A stretch of 20,000 bases of DNA, taken from assembly GCA_009176605.1 (NCBI GenBank), contig SEYY01023227.1, forward strand, positions 27,501 to 47,500, written 5' to 3'. The notes under the pieces were generated by a model. It ran no database searches. It was not told where the DNA came from and was given only the letters and a program-made list of their open reading frames with translations. Positions 1 to 19,090 of this stretch are shown piece after piece. This DNA is from Armadillidium nasatum. Lineage: Eukaryota > Arthropoda > Malacostraca > Isopoda > Armadillidiidae. Numbering within the stretch: position 1 is the first letter of the stretch; each line of letters begins with the position of its first letter. A program made the translations under genes and the position numbers.

Positions 1-10
1 GATACTTTTT

Positions 11-68
11 TGTCAATAAACCTTTAACCGAAAACGTCCCGTTTCCAAGAGACAAGGTGAGGAAACGT
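11..68 (+). repeat. Left inverted-repeat arm of transposon
   Basis: Pairs with 1485-1542 in inverted orientation at roughly 80% identity. The best block is CCGTTTCCAAGA, then one mismatch, then ACAAGGTGA. It is the inner part of a long terminal inverted repeat. Confidence 0.8.
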
Positions 69-261
69 ATGTTGGACATACCCGATATATTCCATTGTCC
101 GTCCCGTGCCACATCACAACCTTCAATAATAAGCAAAAATAGTATACCGTGTGAAGGGTAACCTACCTGTTATTTACTAGTTGCGTATCTCGCTTCATTT
201 ATACATAAACTAGTCCTTGTCGCGTCAAGTGCTGTGATCAAGTGGTTCTCATACTTTTAAA

Positions 262-1413
262 ATGAATTACACAAATAGTGAAATGTGCGATATGCATTTT
301 GTTTACGGTCGTGCGAACGGTAATTCATTAGCAGCCATGCGTCTCTATGAAGAAATGTACCCTAATCGTGTCATACCGCATCATACTATGTTTGCACGTC
401 TCCATCAACGTCTTGGAGAAACAGGAAGTTTTAAAAAACTTACCAATGGAAACGGGCGCCCTCGCACAGTATCAACTCCAGATGTCGAAGAACAGGTTCT
501 CCAAGAACTTGAGGACAGTCCTACAACAAGTACCAGAAAGATTGCTGCAACACTGCATGTAAGTCATTCGACAGTTTTCAGGGTATTGAAAAATCAACTT
601 CTGTACCCTTATCACATCCAACGTGTGCAGGCACTTTTACCAACTGATTTTCCTGCTAGAGTAGCTTTGTGTCGATGGATGCAACAGAAAATTGCACACA
701 ACCCTCACCACTTAGCAGAAGTATTCTTCACCGATGAGGCAAATTTTTCCAGAGACGCCATATCGAACTTCCACAACAATCACATATGGGCGGATGAGAA
801 CCCACATGCAATAGTTGAAAGCCGCCATCAACACCAGTTTTCATTGAATGTTTGGGTCGGAATTGTTGGCGACCATTTGATAGGTCCATTCTTTTTACCA
901 GCGAGGCTTACTGGAGATGTGTATCGCCACTTTCTTGAACATGACCTGCCTACACTCCTGGAAGACGTCCCATTGCAATTAAGATCGAAAATGTATTTCA
1001 TGCACGACGGCGCTCCGGCTCATTTTTGTTCAGTTGCCCGTAACTATTTGAACACTGTATATCCACGCCGTTGGATAGGTAGGGGAGGTACAGAACCTTG
1101 GCCTCCACGGTCTCCAGACCTAAATGCATTGGATTTCTTCTTGTGGGGGCACCTGAAACATTTGGTTTATGGAACAACATTTGAAAGTTCCGAAGAATTA
1201 AGGGCTCGCATAATCGAATGTTGTGACACAATTCAGCACACACACGGTATATTTGAACGTGTCCGCCAATCAATGCGTCGCAGAATAGAGGCTTGTATTG
1301 CCGCTGGGGGTGCCTCATTTTCAACATTTGTTATAACCTTCGTGCACCATTGCTTTGTCCTATTTCTGTTGTATATTTTCCTCTGTGTAGTAATGTATGT
1401 ATTCTTATATTAA
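262..1413 (+). CDS. Tc1/mariner-like transposase with DUF4817-type N-terminal HTH
   Basis: A DDE/D transposase of 383 residues that would bind the element's inverted repeats in the nucleus and carry out cut-and-paste transposition. Residues 1-60 look like the arthropod DUF4817 helix-turn-helix region (DMHFVYGRANGNS). Residues 70-125 form a second HTH ending in YPYHIQRVQ. Catalytic candidates are D158 in FTDEA, D249 in MHDGAPAH and D291 in SPDLNALDFFLWG. There are 41 residues between D249 and D291, a DD41D spacing. The start is an ATG with no in-frame rival that keeps the HTH. Relatives normally end soon after the GGASF-like motif at 349-353. Here about 30 hydrophobic residues follow, which suggests a lost stop codon. 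The frame has no internal stop, so activity is possible but unproven. Confidence 0.9.
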   Translation: MNYTNSEMCDMHFVYGRANGNSLAAMRLYEEMYPNRVIPHHTMFARLHQRLGETGSFKKLTNGNGRPRTVSTPDVEEQVLQELEDSPTTSTRKIAATLHVSHSTVFRVLKNQLLYPYHIQRVQALLPTDFPARVALCRWMQQKIAHNPHHLAEVFFTDEANFSRDAISNFHNNHIWADENPHAIVESRHQHQFSLNVWVGIVGDHLIGPFFLPARLTGDVYRHFLEHDLPTLLEDVPLQLRSKMYFMHDGAPAHFCSVARNYLNTVYPRRWIGRGGTEPWPPRSPDLNALDFFLWGHLKHLVYGTTFESSEELRARIIECCDTIQHTHGIFERVRQSMRRRIEACIAAGGASFSTFVITFVHHCFVLFLLYIFLCVVMYVFLY

Positions 1414-1484
1414 ATTAATTGAATGAAATTGTTAATTACGTCTGCAAATTTACTTTCCTGTTTATTGTAACTTCATTTCTCAAT

Positions 1485-1542
1485 AGGTTCCATCACCTTG
1501 TATCTTGGAAACGAGGTGTTTTCGGTGAAATGTTTATCTTCA
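1485..1542 (-). repeat. Right inverted-repeat arm of transposon
   Basis: Reverse complement partner of 11-68. The outer 70 bases to the right tip have no visible partner because the left side is cut by the window edge. Confidence 0.8.
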
Positions 1543-1608
1543 CATATTATCTTATATTTCTGCAAGGAATATCATACTGGATTTTTTCGCCAATATTAAT
1601 GATACACC

Positions 1609-1742
<134 letters not shown>

Positions 1743-1770
1743 GGCAATGCCCGTGAGATGTGAACTTTTT
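1743..1770 (+). mobile_element. 3' scrap of a tRNA-derived SINE
   Basis: Twenty-six bases (1743-1768) are identical to 13437-13462, the 3' end of the SINE at 13328-13488. A short T run follows in place of the A tail. The 5' part is absent, so this is a severely 5'-truncated copy sitting between two AT arrays. Confidence 0.8.
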
Positions 1771-5180
<3,410 letters not shown>

Positions 5181-5403
5181 CTTCCCCCAGGTAGGACTAA
5201 GTCCTGTCAGTGGGATCTTTCGAGGAAGATCCCTGGGTTTCAAGGGCCCACGGCGGATACCGCTGGCTGGGCAAGGCCTATCGCGGATGCCGGAGATTAT
5301 TCCCATCAGTGGCAAGAGCACTCCACTGATGTACTCGTTTAACGACTGAGTCATTCGGAGCTATGCGCAAGGAGAAATCGCTCACATTTCCCGCTCCGGC
5401 CAG

Positions 5404-5412
5404 GCCTCGAGC
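5404..5412 (-). promoter_or_regulatory. Pol III B box of SINE
   Basis: GCTCGAGGC on the minus strand, one mismatch to GWTCRANNC. It sits in the T-loop position at tRNA-like distance from the A box. Confidence 0.55.
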
Positions 5413-5446
5413 ACTGGACCTCTCGATTGCTATCACGAATGTTCGA

Positions 5447-5458
5447 TCGACTGAGCTA
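5447..5458 (-). promoter_or_regulatory. Pol III A box of SINE
   Basis: TAGCTCAGTCGA on the minus strand, one base off the tRNA A-box consensus at its end. It lies in the D-arm position of the tRNA-like head. Confidence 0.65.
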
Positions 5459-5463
5459 CGGAG

Positions 5464-6688
<1,225 letters not shown>

Positions 6689-7035
6689 GAACGAGGGTTC
6701 CAAAATAAAATGTATAATTAAAAAAATTAAAACGACTTGAAATTTGTTCCATTTTCAGAATTTACAACTCTTTACAAATATAAAATGGCAGTTAACCTAT
6801 CACGGGTAACTATGAATGAATTATTAACAATGGATACAACCGACACGACGACATGTCACGTAACACACTATCGTATATTGTATTTCGTGTTTGTAAATTA
6901 CGTTATAGATTTTGGACATGAAAAACAACCAAGTAAACCCTACTCCACGTGTCGTGTAGATTTAATACCATTAAACTACCAGTAACGTCTAATCTACCTC
7001 TTTGTTTGCCTCTCTCTGACATACGATCTTATAGT
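6689..7035. other. Probable left flank of decayed transposon
   Basis: The edge of the AT array is followed by GAACGAGGGTTCCAAAATAA, loosely like an AGGGTGTATCAAAATT-type tip. The distance to the transposase remnant (about 347 bases) is close to the tip-to-ATG distance in the intact element. No other gene seen. Confidence 0.35.
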
Positions 7036-7572
7036 ATGGAGTACATATCAAAGGAATTGACTGATATGCACTTTGCATATGGAAGAGTGAAGTGTAACCC
7101 GAATTTGGATTGTCGGTTTGAGGTTTGAGGGGACGTTTGAGGCGATCCACCAGTCTCAGGAGGTGTAGTAAGTTTTGACCCCGAACCTTCGATTGTAGTG
7201 CTGCAAGAAACATCCACACGACTGAAGTGGATGAGAATGTGCTAGAGAGCATTGATGACCAAACCAAACTCAAACTTTCCTGAATATTACATATTTTGCA
7301 CTCGATGGCATGGAGAATCCTTCCAAAACAACAACAGCTTTGTCCCTTTCATACGAAGCGAGTACAGCCCATCAACATTGAAAATTACCTATCCCTTTCA
7401 GTTTTGTAATTTGTTTTCGGACAGTGCAGGAATCCACAGTTTCATTCCTGTGTCCTCTTTATGGATGGGGTAAAATTTGCAAGAGATTCGATATTCAGTA
7501 CTCACAATGGTATTAATGGACGACGTCAATCCACATGAAATGCTAGAATATCGACTCATCAGCATGGGGGTT
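7036..7572 (+). pseudogene. Decayed DUF4817-type transposase, copy A
   Basis: A relic of the same transposase family as 262-1413, recognisable only across several frames. From the ATG at 7036 it reads EYISKELTDMHFAYGRVKC, matching the N-terminal HTH. Near 7298-7380 another frame gives HSMAWRIL then LCPFHTKRVQ, the counterpart of HSTVFRVL and YPYHIQRVQ. Near 7455-7572 it gives LFMDGVKFARDSIFSTHNG then STHQHGGF, the counterpart of the first catalytic motif. The catalytic FTDEA has become FMDGV. It has frameshifts and stops, and the C-terminal half is missing. Confidence 0.8.
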
Positions 7573-7984
7573 TTTTTTTATTCATCTGTTAAGAGAGAAT
7601 ATATTTTGTTTTTGATAACATCTTTCTTTAGTAAGTTGACTGTTTCTTTGGCATAGTGTTTCCTAGCTAGACAGTTAGGAAACACTTTGCCAGTTTCATC
7701 TTTAACAATCGAGATCACAGTTTCCCGATCGCTGTAACAGTCTGTTGTAGAATACGTTTTCATTAAAATCAGTGAACTTCTGAAACGATTATGTAGAGTT
7801 ATGTGGTATATTTGGCTTCTGTCTCTAGGGAAACTCAACATTCACAATGCTTTTGTTGGTGCTTAAACTATGCATTTTCAATTGTCATAGTTTATTCTCA
7901 TTGTATGATTACCTCTAATTCTACAAAATGTTATTCCTAATCCTAATTCCAAAGGTGTTCGCTGCATCACATCTTTCTTTTCAC
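7573..7984. other. Unassigned spacer between two transposase relics
   Basis: On the minus strand 7578-7841 is open for 87 codons and ends GATGAATAA before a run of nine A. It matches no family I recognise and could be a small retroposed piece. The rest shows nothing. Confidence 0.4.
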
Positions 7985-8444
7985 AGCCCCCTCATTCCTT
8001 GATCCAGAAAAAAACTGCGAGTAATCTTCTGGTTGAAAATCCTCTACCCTCTGAAAGTGATTTGGATGGAAACCACTATTTCTCAATATATATCACACTG
8101 TAGTATGATTTCCAATTCCCATATCTGCTGTAGAGGTGTGGGTGCTTGTGCGTGAGTGACGACAAATATAACGTAAAACCTCTTCATCAATACGTAGAAG
8201 AATCTCCCTGTGAAGACCGTCCCAATGTTCCTGATTCACAAAATCGTCGGTACAGGTTTGCGAACCTTCGTGGACCGGAAACATAACGATTCGAAAGACG
8301 ATCTCGGTATATTCTTGATGCACATCTTGCATTACCATTTGCAATGCCATTTTCACATTTGTTAGATTATTTATTTTGTCGATTATGAGCCACGAGCACA
8401 AATGACATTTGCTCACATTTTGTACCAACCTTATCATTCTATTC
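7985..8444 (-). pseudogene. Decayed DUF4817-type transposase, copy B
   Basis: A second relic, facing copy A. Reading down the minus strand, one frame gives ANGNARCASRIYRDRLSNRY and then RRFANLYRRFCESGTLG. These match the N-terminal HTH and linker. The next frame gives RIDEEVLRYICRHSRTSTHT and GIGNHTTV, the second HTH. After a further shift HPNHFQRVEDFQPEDY matches YPYHIQRVQ and the following segment. No catalytic region was found. Frame changes and internal stops rule out function. Confidence 0.8.
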
Positions 8445-8587
8445 ATATATGCTGGAACGTTCGAGAAATCTGCTTAAAACTAATGCAAGCTACGTCATGA
8501 AAACTGAAGATTTGTCGACACATGTGTAATATAACATGTGTCTATTTGCACATCCCTACCCACTGTTAAATTTTGTACCTCTAATTT

Positions 8588-8732
<145 letters not shown>

Positions 8733-8889
8733 GAGAGTCTCTTTGTATGTCGGTAATTAAATCTGAAACTACAAACCCCAGTTATTACCACTAGCATATT
8801 TGTAGCATAACTTAAATGTTTATGTGATGTTAATAGCTCCTGCAAAATTATAATGTTATCTTAAATTCATGCATGTTACGCATGTGCAA

Positions 8890-9170
<281 letters not shown>

Positions 9171-9520
9171 GTTCCGTTGTAAAACGCTGTCCAAATAGAA
9201 AGGAACACATAGGTAGTCAGCATAAAATGTAATATATGCCACTGGTGAATACATGGAAGGTTTTCCTCCCATCACGTCACATCAGACTGGGTCTCATGAA
9301 AAACTTGGTAAAAAGAATTGTGAAAGATTGTCAAGAATTCCAGTACCTAAAATACAATTTTGTGAAGAAAAATGAGGAGAAATATAGTAGACGTTTTTAT
9401 TGTTCCTGAAAAATTGCCTTTTTTAATTTTATTTCTTTTTTATTTTCATTCTTATCTAGATTTTTTTAAAAAAATCTATGGTGTTGTGAATAATGAACAT
9501 GGCGAGAGGTTCCACCAAGA
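9171..9520. other. Unassigned DNA
   Basis: No gene, RNA or element recognised in about 350 bases between arrays. Confidence 0.6.
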
Positions 9521-9765
<245 letters not shown>

Positions 9766-10073
9766 AATAATGTATTACTTTTAAACTTCTCATAGAAAAC
9801 ATATAAAGGGATGAAAGATTAAAACCTAGTAAATTAATAAAAAAATTTATATATGACGTACTTTTTAGTCGGAAACGAACTCGCATTTTATCATAGTATA
9901 AAAATATATGTATATTATTTATACAGTGATTTTATCGTTTATTTCATATCTTACGATACATAATTTTAATCACTCTTACACGCATATATAGGATCTTATC
10001 ATATTAGGAGTTTCATACAGACTGATTTCAAAAAAAACAACAAAAAAACGACAAATAGGAAGAGCTGGTCAAT
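9766..10073. other. Unassigned AT-rich DNA
   Basis: No coding or RNA signal seen. Confidence 0.6.
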
Positions 10074-10074
10074 T

Positions 10075-10134
<60 letters not shown>

Positions 10135-10151
10135 TAATAATAATAATAATA
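10074..10151. repeat. Back-to-back (ATT)n and (AAT)n
   Basis: ATT repeats (about 10085-10107) turn directly into AAT repeats (10108-10150), giving a self-complementary block able to form a hairpin. One AATATAAT interruption. Confidence 0.9.
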
Positions 10152-11842
<1,691 letters not shown>

Positions 11843-12092
11843 ATATATATAATTTTTAAAACTACTTCAATTAAACATTAAAAGACGTTAAGAAAAGTTA
11901 ACAAAGAGGTTAAAAAATGAAAAATACCAGTTGGAGATTAAAATGATTGTCTACATTTCGGAATTAGACATCTCAGTTCCCTAGTTCAGAATCTTCAACT
12001 GTTATTTTTCATTTTTAACATCTTTGTTAACTTCGTCTTAAAGTTTTACCTTTTATTGTTTTATGAAGTGGTTTAAAAATTTTGATATATAT
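11843..12092. repeat. Foldback inverted repeat, arms of about 100 bp
   Basis: The left arm (11843-11939) and the reverse complement of the right arm (11990-12092) share several blocks in the same order. These are TATATAT, ATTTTTAAA, ACTTCA, AGTTAACAAAGA, AAAAATGAAAAATA and CAGTTG. The 50-base centre holds a smaller GTCTA/TAGAC pair. Arms flanked by TA repeats suggest a MITE-like DNA element, but no matching autonomous element is seen here. Confidence 0.7.
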
Positions 12093-12640
12093 ATTTTAAC
12101 ATGCATGTTCGAATTTAACTTTGATCAAATATAATCCAAGAAAGTTTTGCAAAGCTGTGTATTCAATATCCTTCCCTACATGGATACTTGAAATGGATCA
12201 TTTAGAAAAAAAATCTTGTTAACTGAATATTTTAAACCAAAATTTTTCCTAGTCATTGACATTCCACTAGAGATTGATGACATATTAAGATTTAAATCAG
12301 AAATACAAAGTTCACAATTGCCTGTCCAGAGGTAGAGAATAAAAGGATGATAATCCATAATCGTTATTTAGAAAATAAATAATAAGGATAATATCATGAA
12401 GAACTCCAGGAGCTTCATACTCCAAAATAACAATTACTAATGTAGATTGATTTAGCTATACCTGTATTTTCCTAATTAGCTAATTGGAAGGGCTAATAGG
12501 GAAAGCTAACTTTAATTTCTAAGATCATATGCAAAATTGTACTCTCATTATTAATTTACTTTAGTTAAACTATATTATATACTCTACATAAATTCACATA
12601 TCCTTTTGTGATCTAAAAATTTTAAAAAAATTATTTTATT
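12093..12640. other. Unassigned AT-rich DNA
   Basis: No feature recognised. The minus-strand frame at 12176-12358 has no recognisable domain. Confidence 0.55.
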
Positions 12641-12647
12641 TTTATTA

Positions 12648-12720
<73 letters not shown>

Positions 12721-12757
12721 GATAATTATTATTACTTTTTTTATTATTATTTTAATA
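12641..12757. repeat. (TTA)n array with degenerate edge
   Basis: Pure TTA from about 12650 to 12719, then imperfect units to 12757. It borders the hammerhead-bearing segment, and on the minus strand would be its A-rich 3' tail. Confidence 0.9.
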
Positions 12758-12999
<242 letters not shown>

Positions 13000-13186
13000 T
13001 TTGAAATGTTAAGTCAAAAATTCATTACAATTGCAGATTTTGAAAAATTATTAACAAAGTAGATATTAGTTTTTGAGCTTCACATGAGGAGTAACGAATT
13101 TAAAATGAAAGGGGCAAACACTGGTATGTCCCATCTGTCAATTAATCATTCACGGAAACTATTTTTCTTCTTAAAAATATTTTTTT

Positions 13187-13329
<143 letters not shown>

Positions 13330-13330
13330 G

Positions 13331-13342
13331 TGGCTCGAACGG
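13331..13342 (+). promoter_or_regulatory. Pol III A box of SINE
   Basis: TGGCTCGAACGG, similar to TRGCNNARYNGG with mismatches in the middle. It is 44 bases upstream of the B box, a tRNA-like distance. Confidence 0.55.
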
Positions 13343-13374
13343 TAGGGTGATTGACTCACGTGCTTGAGGGCACC

Positions 13375-13385
13375 GGTTCGATCCC
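13375..13385 (+). promoter_or_regulatory. Pol III B box of SINE
   Basis: GGTTCGATCCC contains an exact match to GWTCRANNC. It is the strongest single sign of tRNA origin in this element. Confidence 0.8.
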
Positions 13386-13470
13386 ACTTCGGGATCCTAG
13401 GTATATACTACCTAGAATGTTCCTCTCCTCGAATAGGGCAATGCCCGTGAGATGTGAACTTTAAAAAAAA

Positions 13471-15443
<1,973 letters not shown>

Positions 15444-15461
15444 AATTTCACTATCACCTTT

Positions 15462-15475
15462 CCCACTTTCGTGGG
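15462..15475 (-). other. GNRA-capped hairpin in LINE 3' UTR
   Basis: On the minus strand CCCAC and GTGGG pair around GAAA, a GNRA-type tetraloop, about 18 bases before the poly(A) tail. Such 3' structures can be recognised by the element's reverse transcriptase; that role is inferred. Confidence 0.5.
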
Positions 15476-15531
15476 GTGGTGCCCGCCACAATTCCTTTAC
15501 AATCATACCCATTCTTACCTTTCAACCCCTT

Positions 15532-16152
<621 letters not shown>

Positions 16153-16239
16153 TTTATAATAATTAAAAATTAATAATAAAATAAAATAAAGTACTAAAAA
16201 TAATTAAAAATAAAATTAAAAAAATAAAATAAATTAATT

Positions 16240-16472
<233 letters not shown>

Positions 16473-16476
16473 TCAG

Positions 16477-17770
16477 AGACGAAGAACAAGAAATTGGGAT
16501 ACGAGTAATGAGTCCTCTTTAAAAACAAACGAACATGGTATAACTGCAAATACGGAAGAGAAATGTGAAACTACCTCCGCCACTATTACTACAGAAGAAG
16601 TGTCCAACATCAAGGAACTTGAATATCCTCTTCGCAAATCTCCAGTTGGAACTAGATCCAGAACAGGAAATTTGATACAGACAGGAAGATTAGGAAAAAC
16701 CTTGAAAGAGAGAGGGAAGCCTCCTTTAATGAAAAACACCTTGTTGAAAAATAAGAGTATTTCTTCGAAAACTGAAGTTAAAACTAAAGTGAAAGCTTCA
16801 AATAATAGTGAATCCGGCTTTAATATAACCAGATTTTCGCTAAGAATCAGAAATGTAAACGGCAAGGGGAAAAAGGAAAAGGAAAATGTAAATGAAAAAG
16901 AAAATGTAAACAAAAAAGGAAATGTAAACGAAAAAAGAAAAGCAAATGAAAACGCTTCGAGATTGCCAAAGAAGTTCAGTAAAGCTGAAAAAGAGAATGT
17001 CTTTAGGTCTTTGAATAGAGGTTCAGAAGTAGACAATATGCTTGATACTAGTGTCACAAGATCTTCGTTAAGGAAGGGAAAGAAGAGTAAATCCTCTACT
17101 AATAGCCATAAAAATTCGAAATCACATAAGAAAATAGTGAAAAAAGATTCAACAAATGACCTCGAAGAAGAGAGCTTGTCTAGCGGACTGGCAGGCGAAG
17201 ACGTCAAAAAGGAGGAATCGCAAAACACTAAGGAGGTTTTAATATCAGTTGAACATGGTTCTGCAGCAGAAAATGAATACTTAGAGTCTGAGAAGCAAGA
17301 AAAGGATTCTATAACTGCCAGTGAAGATACTATGAATGAGATAGTTATATTTCCCATCTCGGAAGTTTCAATAGACGTTCCCATCTCGGAAGTTTCAATA
17401 GACGTTCCCATCTCGGAAGTTTCAATAGACGTTCCCATCTCGGAAGTTTCAATAGACGTTCCCATCTCGGAAGTTTCAATAGACGTTCCCATCTCTGAAG
17501 CTTCAATAGACGTTCCCATCTCGGAAGTTTCAGTAGAAGAAGCAATATTTGTATATGCAGAAGGAAGAGATGATTGTATCATTCAATCACAATCTCCCAA
17601 ATCTACAACTGAAAAGTATTCAAATATTTTAACACCTCAAGAAAATGAAGATCTGAATTCTCTTCGTTCTACGGAAGACGAAAATTCTTCTTCCATAGAT
17701 TTGGGCGCACTCATTCAGAAATATATTTACTCAAACTCTGAAGAAATTAATGAAAATATTGATGAGAATG
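16477..17770 (+). CDS. BIR-domain gene, internal exon 1 of 3 seen (charged, repeat-bearing region)
   Basis: An internal exon, not a start. The frame is open from 16471, just after a TAA inside the AAT array, and TTTCAG at 16471-16476 is the acceptor. The first in-frame ATG is only at 16729. The donor is AATG-GTAGGT at 17771; it leaves one base, which fits the next exon exactly. The exon encodes 431 residues rich in K, E, S and N. It has basic clusters (RRRTRNW; KGKKSKSS; KSHKKIVKK), four ENVNEK-like hexapeptides and seven PISEVSIDV nonapeptides. No folded domain is recognised, so it is probably disordered and perhaps nuclear. The upstream exon lies outside the called region, beyond the AAT array or the LINE. 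Confidence 0.75.
16882..16953 (+). repeat. 18-bp coding tandem repeat, 4 units
   Basis: Units encode ENVNEK, ENVNKK, GNVNEK and RKANEN in frame. The units have already diverged, so this is older than the 27-bp repeat in the same exon. Confidence 0.8.
17353..17535 (+). repeat. 27-bp coding minisatellite, about 6.8 units
   Basis: Units start at 17353, 17380, 17407, 17434, 17461, 17488 and 17515. Each encodes PISEVSIDV, except that unit 6 has ISEASIDV and the last changes to SVEEA. Most units are identical at the DNA level, so expansion is recent. All keep the reading frame. Confidence 0.97.
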
Positions 17771-18306
<536 letters not shown>

Positions 18307-18741
18307 TTCCTGAAAATAACCCCATAATAGAAAGGGGTAATAGGAAGTGTTTTTCAATGTATACCTTCAGTTATGAATACATGCGGCTTAAAACATTCAA
18401 GAACAGAATTTATTCTATTGGTGATTGTCAACTTTTTTCCGAATGTGGTTTTGTTTGCATTTATTATTCGGATACCAGTACAAATAATGATATAATGTAT
18501 TGCGTGTATTGCGGAATGGCTCTTACCGATTTCAGAGAAATCTCTCCTGACAATGCACATAAATTCGTTAATCCAAATTGTCCATTTTATTCACGTTTAT
18601 CTTTCAACGTGCCGCTGTGTTTAGGTAGAATGAGATTAGATGGAAATCCTTTAGAAAAATTAAATAAATTCTTGGAAGATTACTTAATCTACAGAACTAC
18701 TTGCACTTCTCTCGATTCAACCATTGGGTCAGAATTAGTAG
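18307..18741 (+). CDS. BIR-domain gene, exon 2 of 3 seen (BIR-like domain)
   Basis: 435 bases in phase 1-1, adding 145 residues. The frame is open back to the acceptor ([15 protein letters not shown]), so the ATG at 18357 need not be a start. The BIR signature is clear: [30 protein letters not shown], then [12 protein letters not shown]. The zinc ligands would be the two Cys codons at 18501 and 18510, His at 18558 and Cys at 18579. The spacing is C-x2-C-x15-H-x6-C; the usual BIR has x16. The usual Trp after the CxxC is Phe. BIR domains bind caspases, IAP-binding motifs or chromatin partners; which applies is unknown. A helical, charged region ([14 protein letters not shown]) follows. The donor at 18742 is GTAG-GTGAGT, close to ideal. 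If unspliced, a stop arrives at 18765. Confidence 0.8.
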
Positions 18742-18919
18742 GTGAGTTAGATAGAGGTTTTGCCTAAAAGTATTGTGTATTTGTAATTTAAACTGTCCAC
18801 AGCGTGTATGTATTTAACTTTCCATTGGTTTTCATGTTTTTTCAGTGTTCCGGTAAAATTTGACTGACATCAGTGAATAAAAGATTGAATTCTTATATAC
18901 CAAAAGATTTATTTTTCAG
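18742..18919 (+). other. Intron, phase 1, 178 bp
   Basis: GTGAGT donor and ATTTTTCAG acceptor, with a T-rich tract before it. It contains ACTGACATCAGT near 18861, which could hold a branch site. No repeat array. Confidence 0.75.
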
Positions 18920-19090
18920 ATAACCTAAGAAAACTATTAGGTAACGATTACCTTAGAAGTCATAGTCTATTACTTGAAAATGATTATTGCACTTTCCTTG
19001 AAAAGATCCAGAGAAAACTCGCGGAAACTCTGCTCTTTAACAATGGCTTAGAGTTAAAGGATATGGCAGATGGTGGCTTTTTAATAACAG
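18920..19090 (+). CDS. BIR-domain gene, exon 3 of 3 seen
   Basis: 171 bases in phase 1-1, open throughout in the frame set by exon 2 and giving 57 residues. It reads from NLRKLLGNDYLRS through LEKIQRKLAETLLFNNG to MADGGFLIT. No family is recognised; it looks helical and amphipathic. The donor is ACAG-GTATCG at 19091. Three things support it as a real exon: the in-frame join, no stop in any of the 57 codons, and the same phase at both ends. The next exon was not found before the window ends. Confidence 0.65.

Noticed and set aside
11941-11990. Second hammerhead in the centre of the foldback
   Set aside because: It has CTGAGATGTCTA and CGAAATG on the minus strand, but the GAAA does not follow the stem and the core is broken.
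17345-17545. Minus-strand frame with repeated LKLPRWER
   Set aside because: Antisense shadow of the 27-bp coding minisatellite.
16473-17582. 369-codon minus-strand open frame
   Set aside because: It is antisense to the charged exon. The Ser/Phe-rich translation follows from its Lys/Glu-rich codons, and the plus-strand splice logic is far stronger.
18307-18741. BIR exon as an endogenous nimavirus or baculovirus gene copy
   Set aside because: Viral BIR genes lack introns. Here the exon is flanked by good phase-1 splice sites and joins in frame with exons on both sides.
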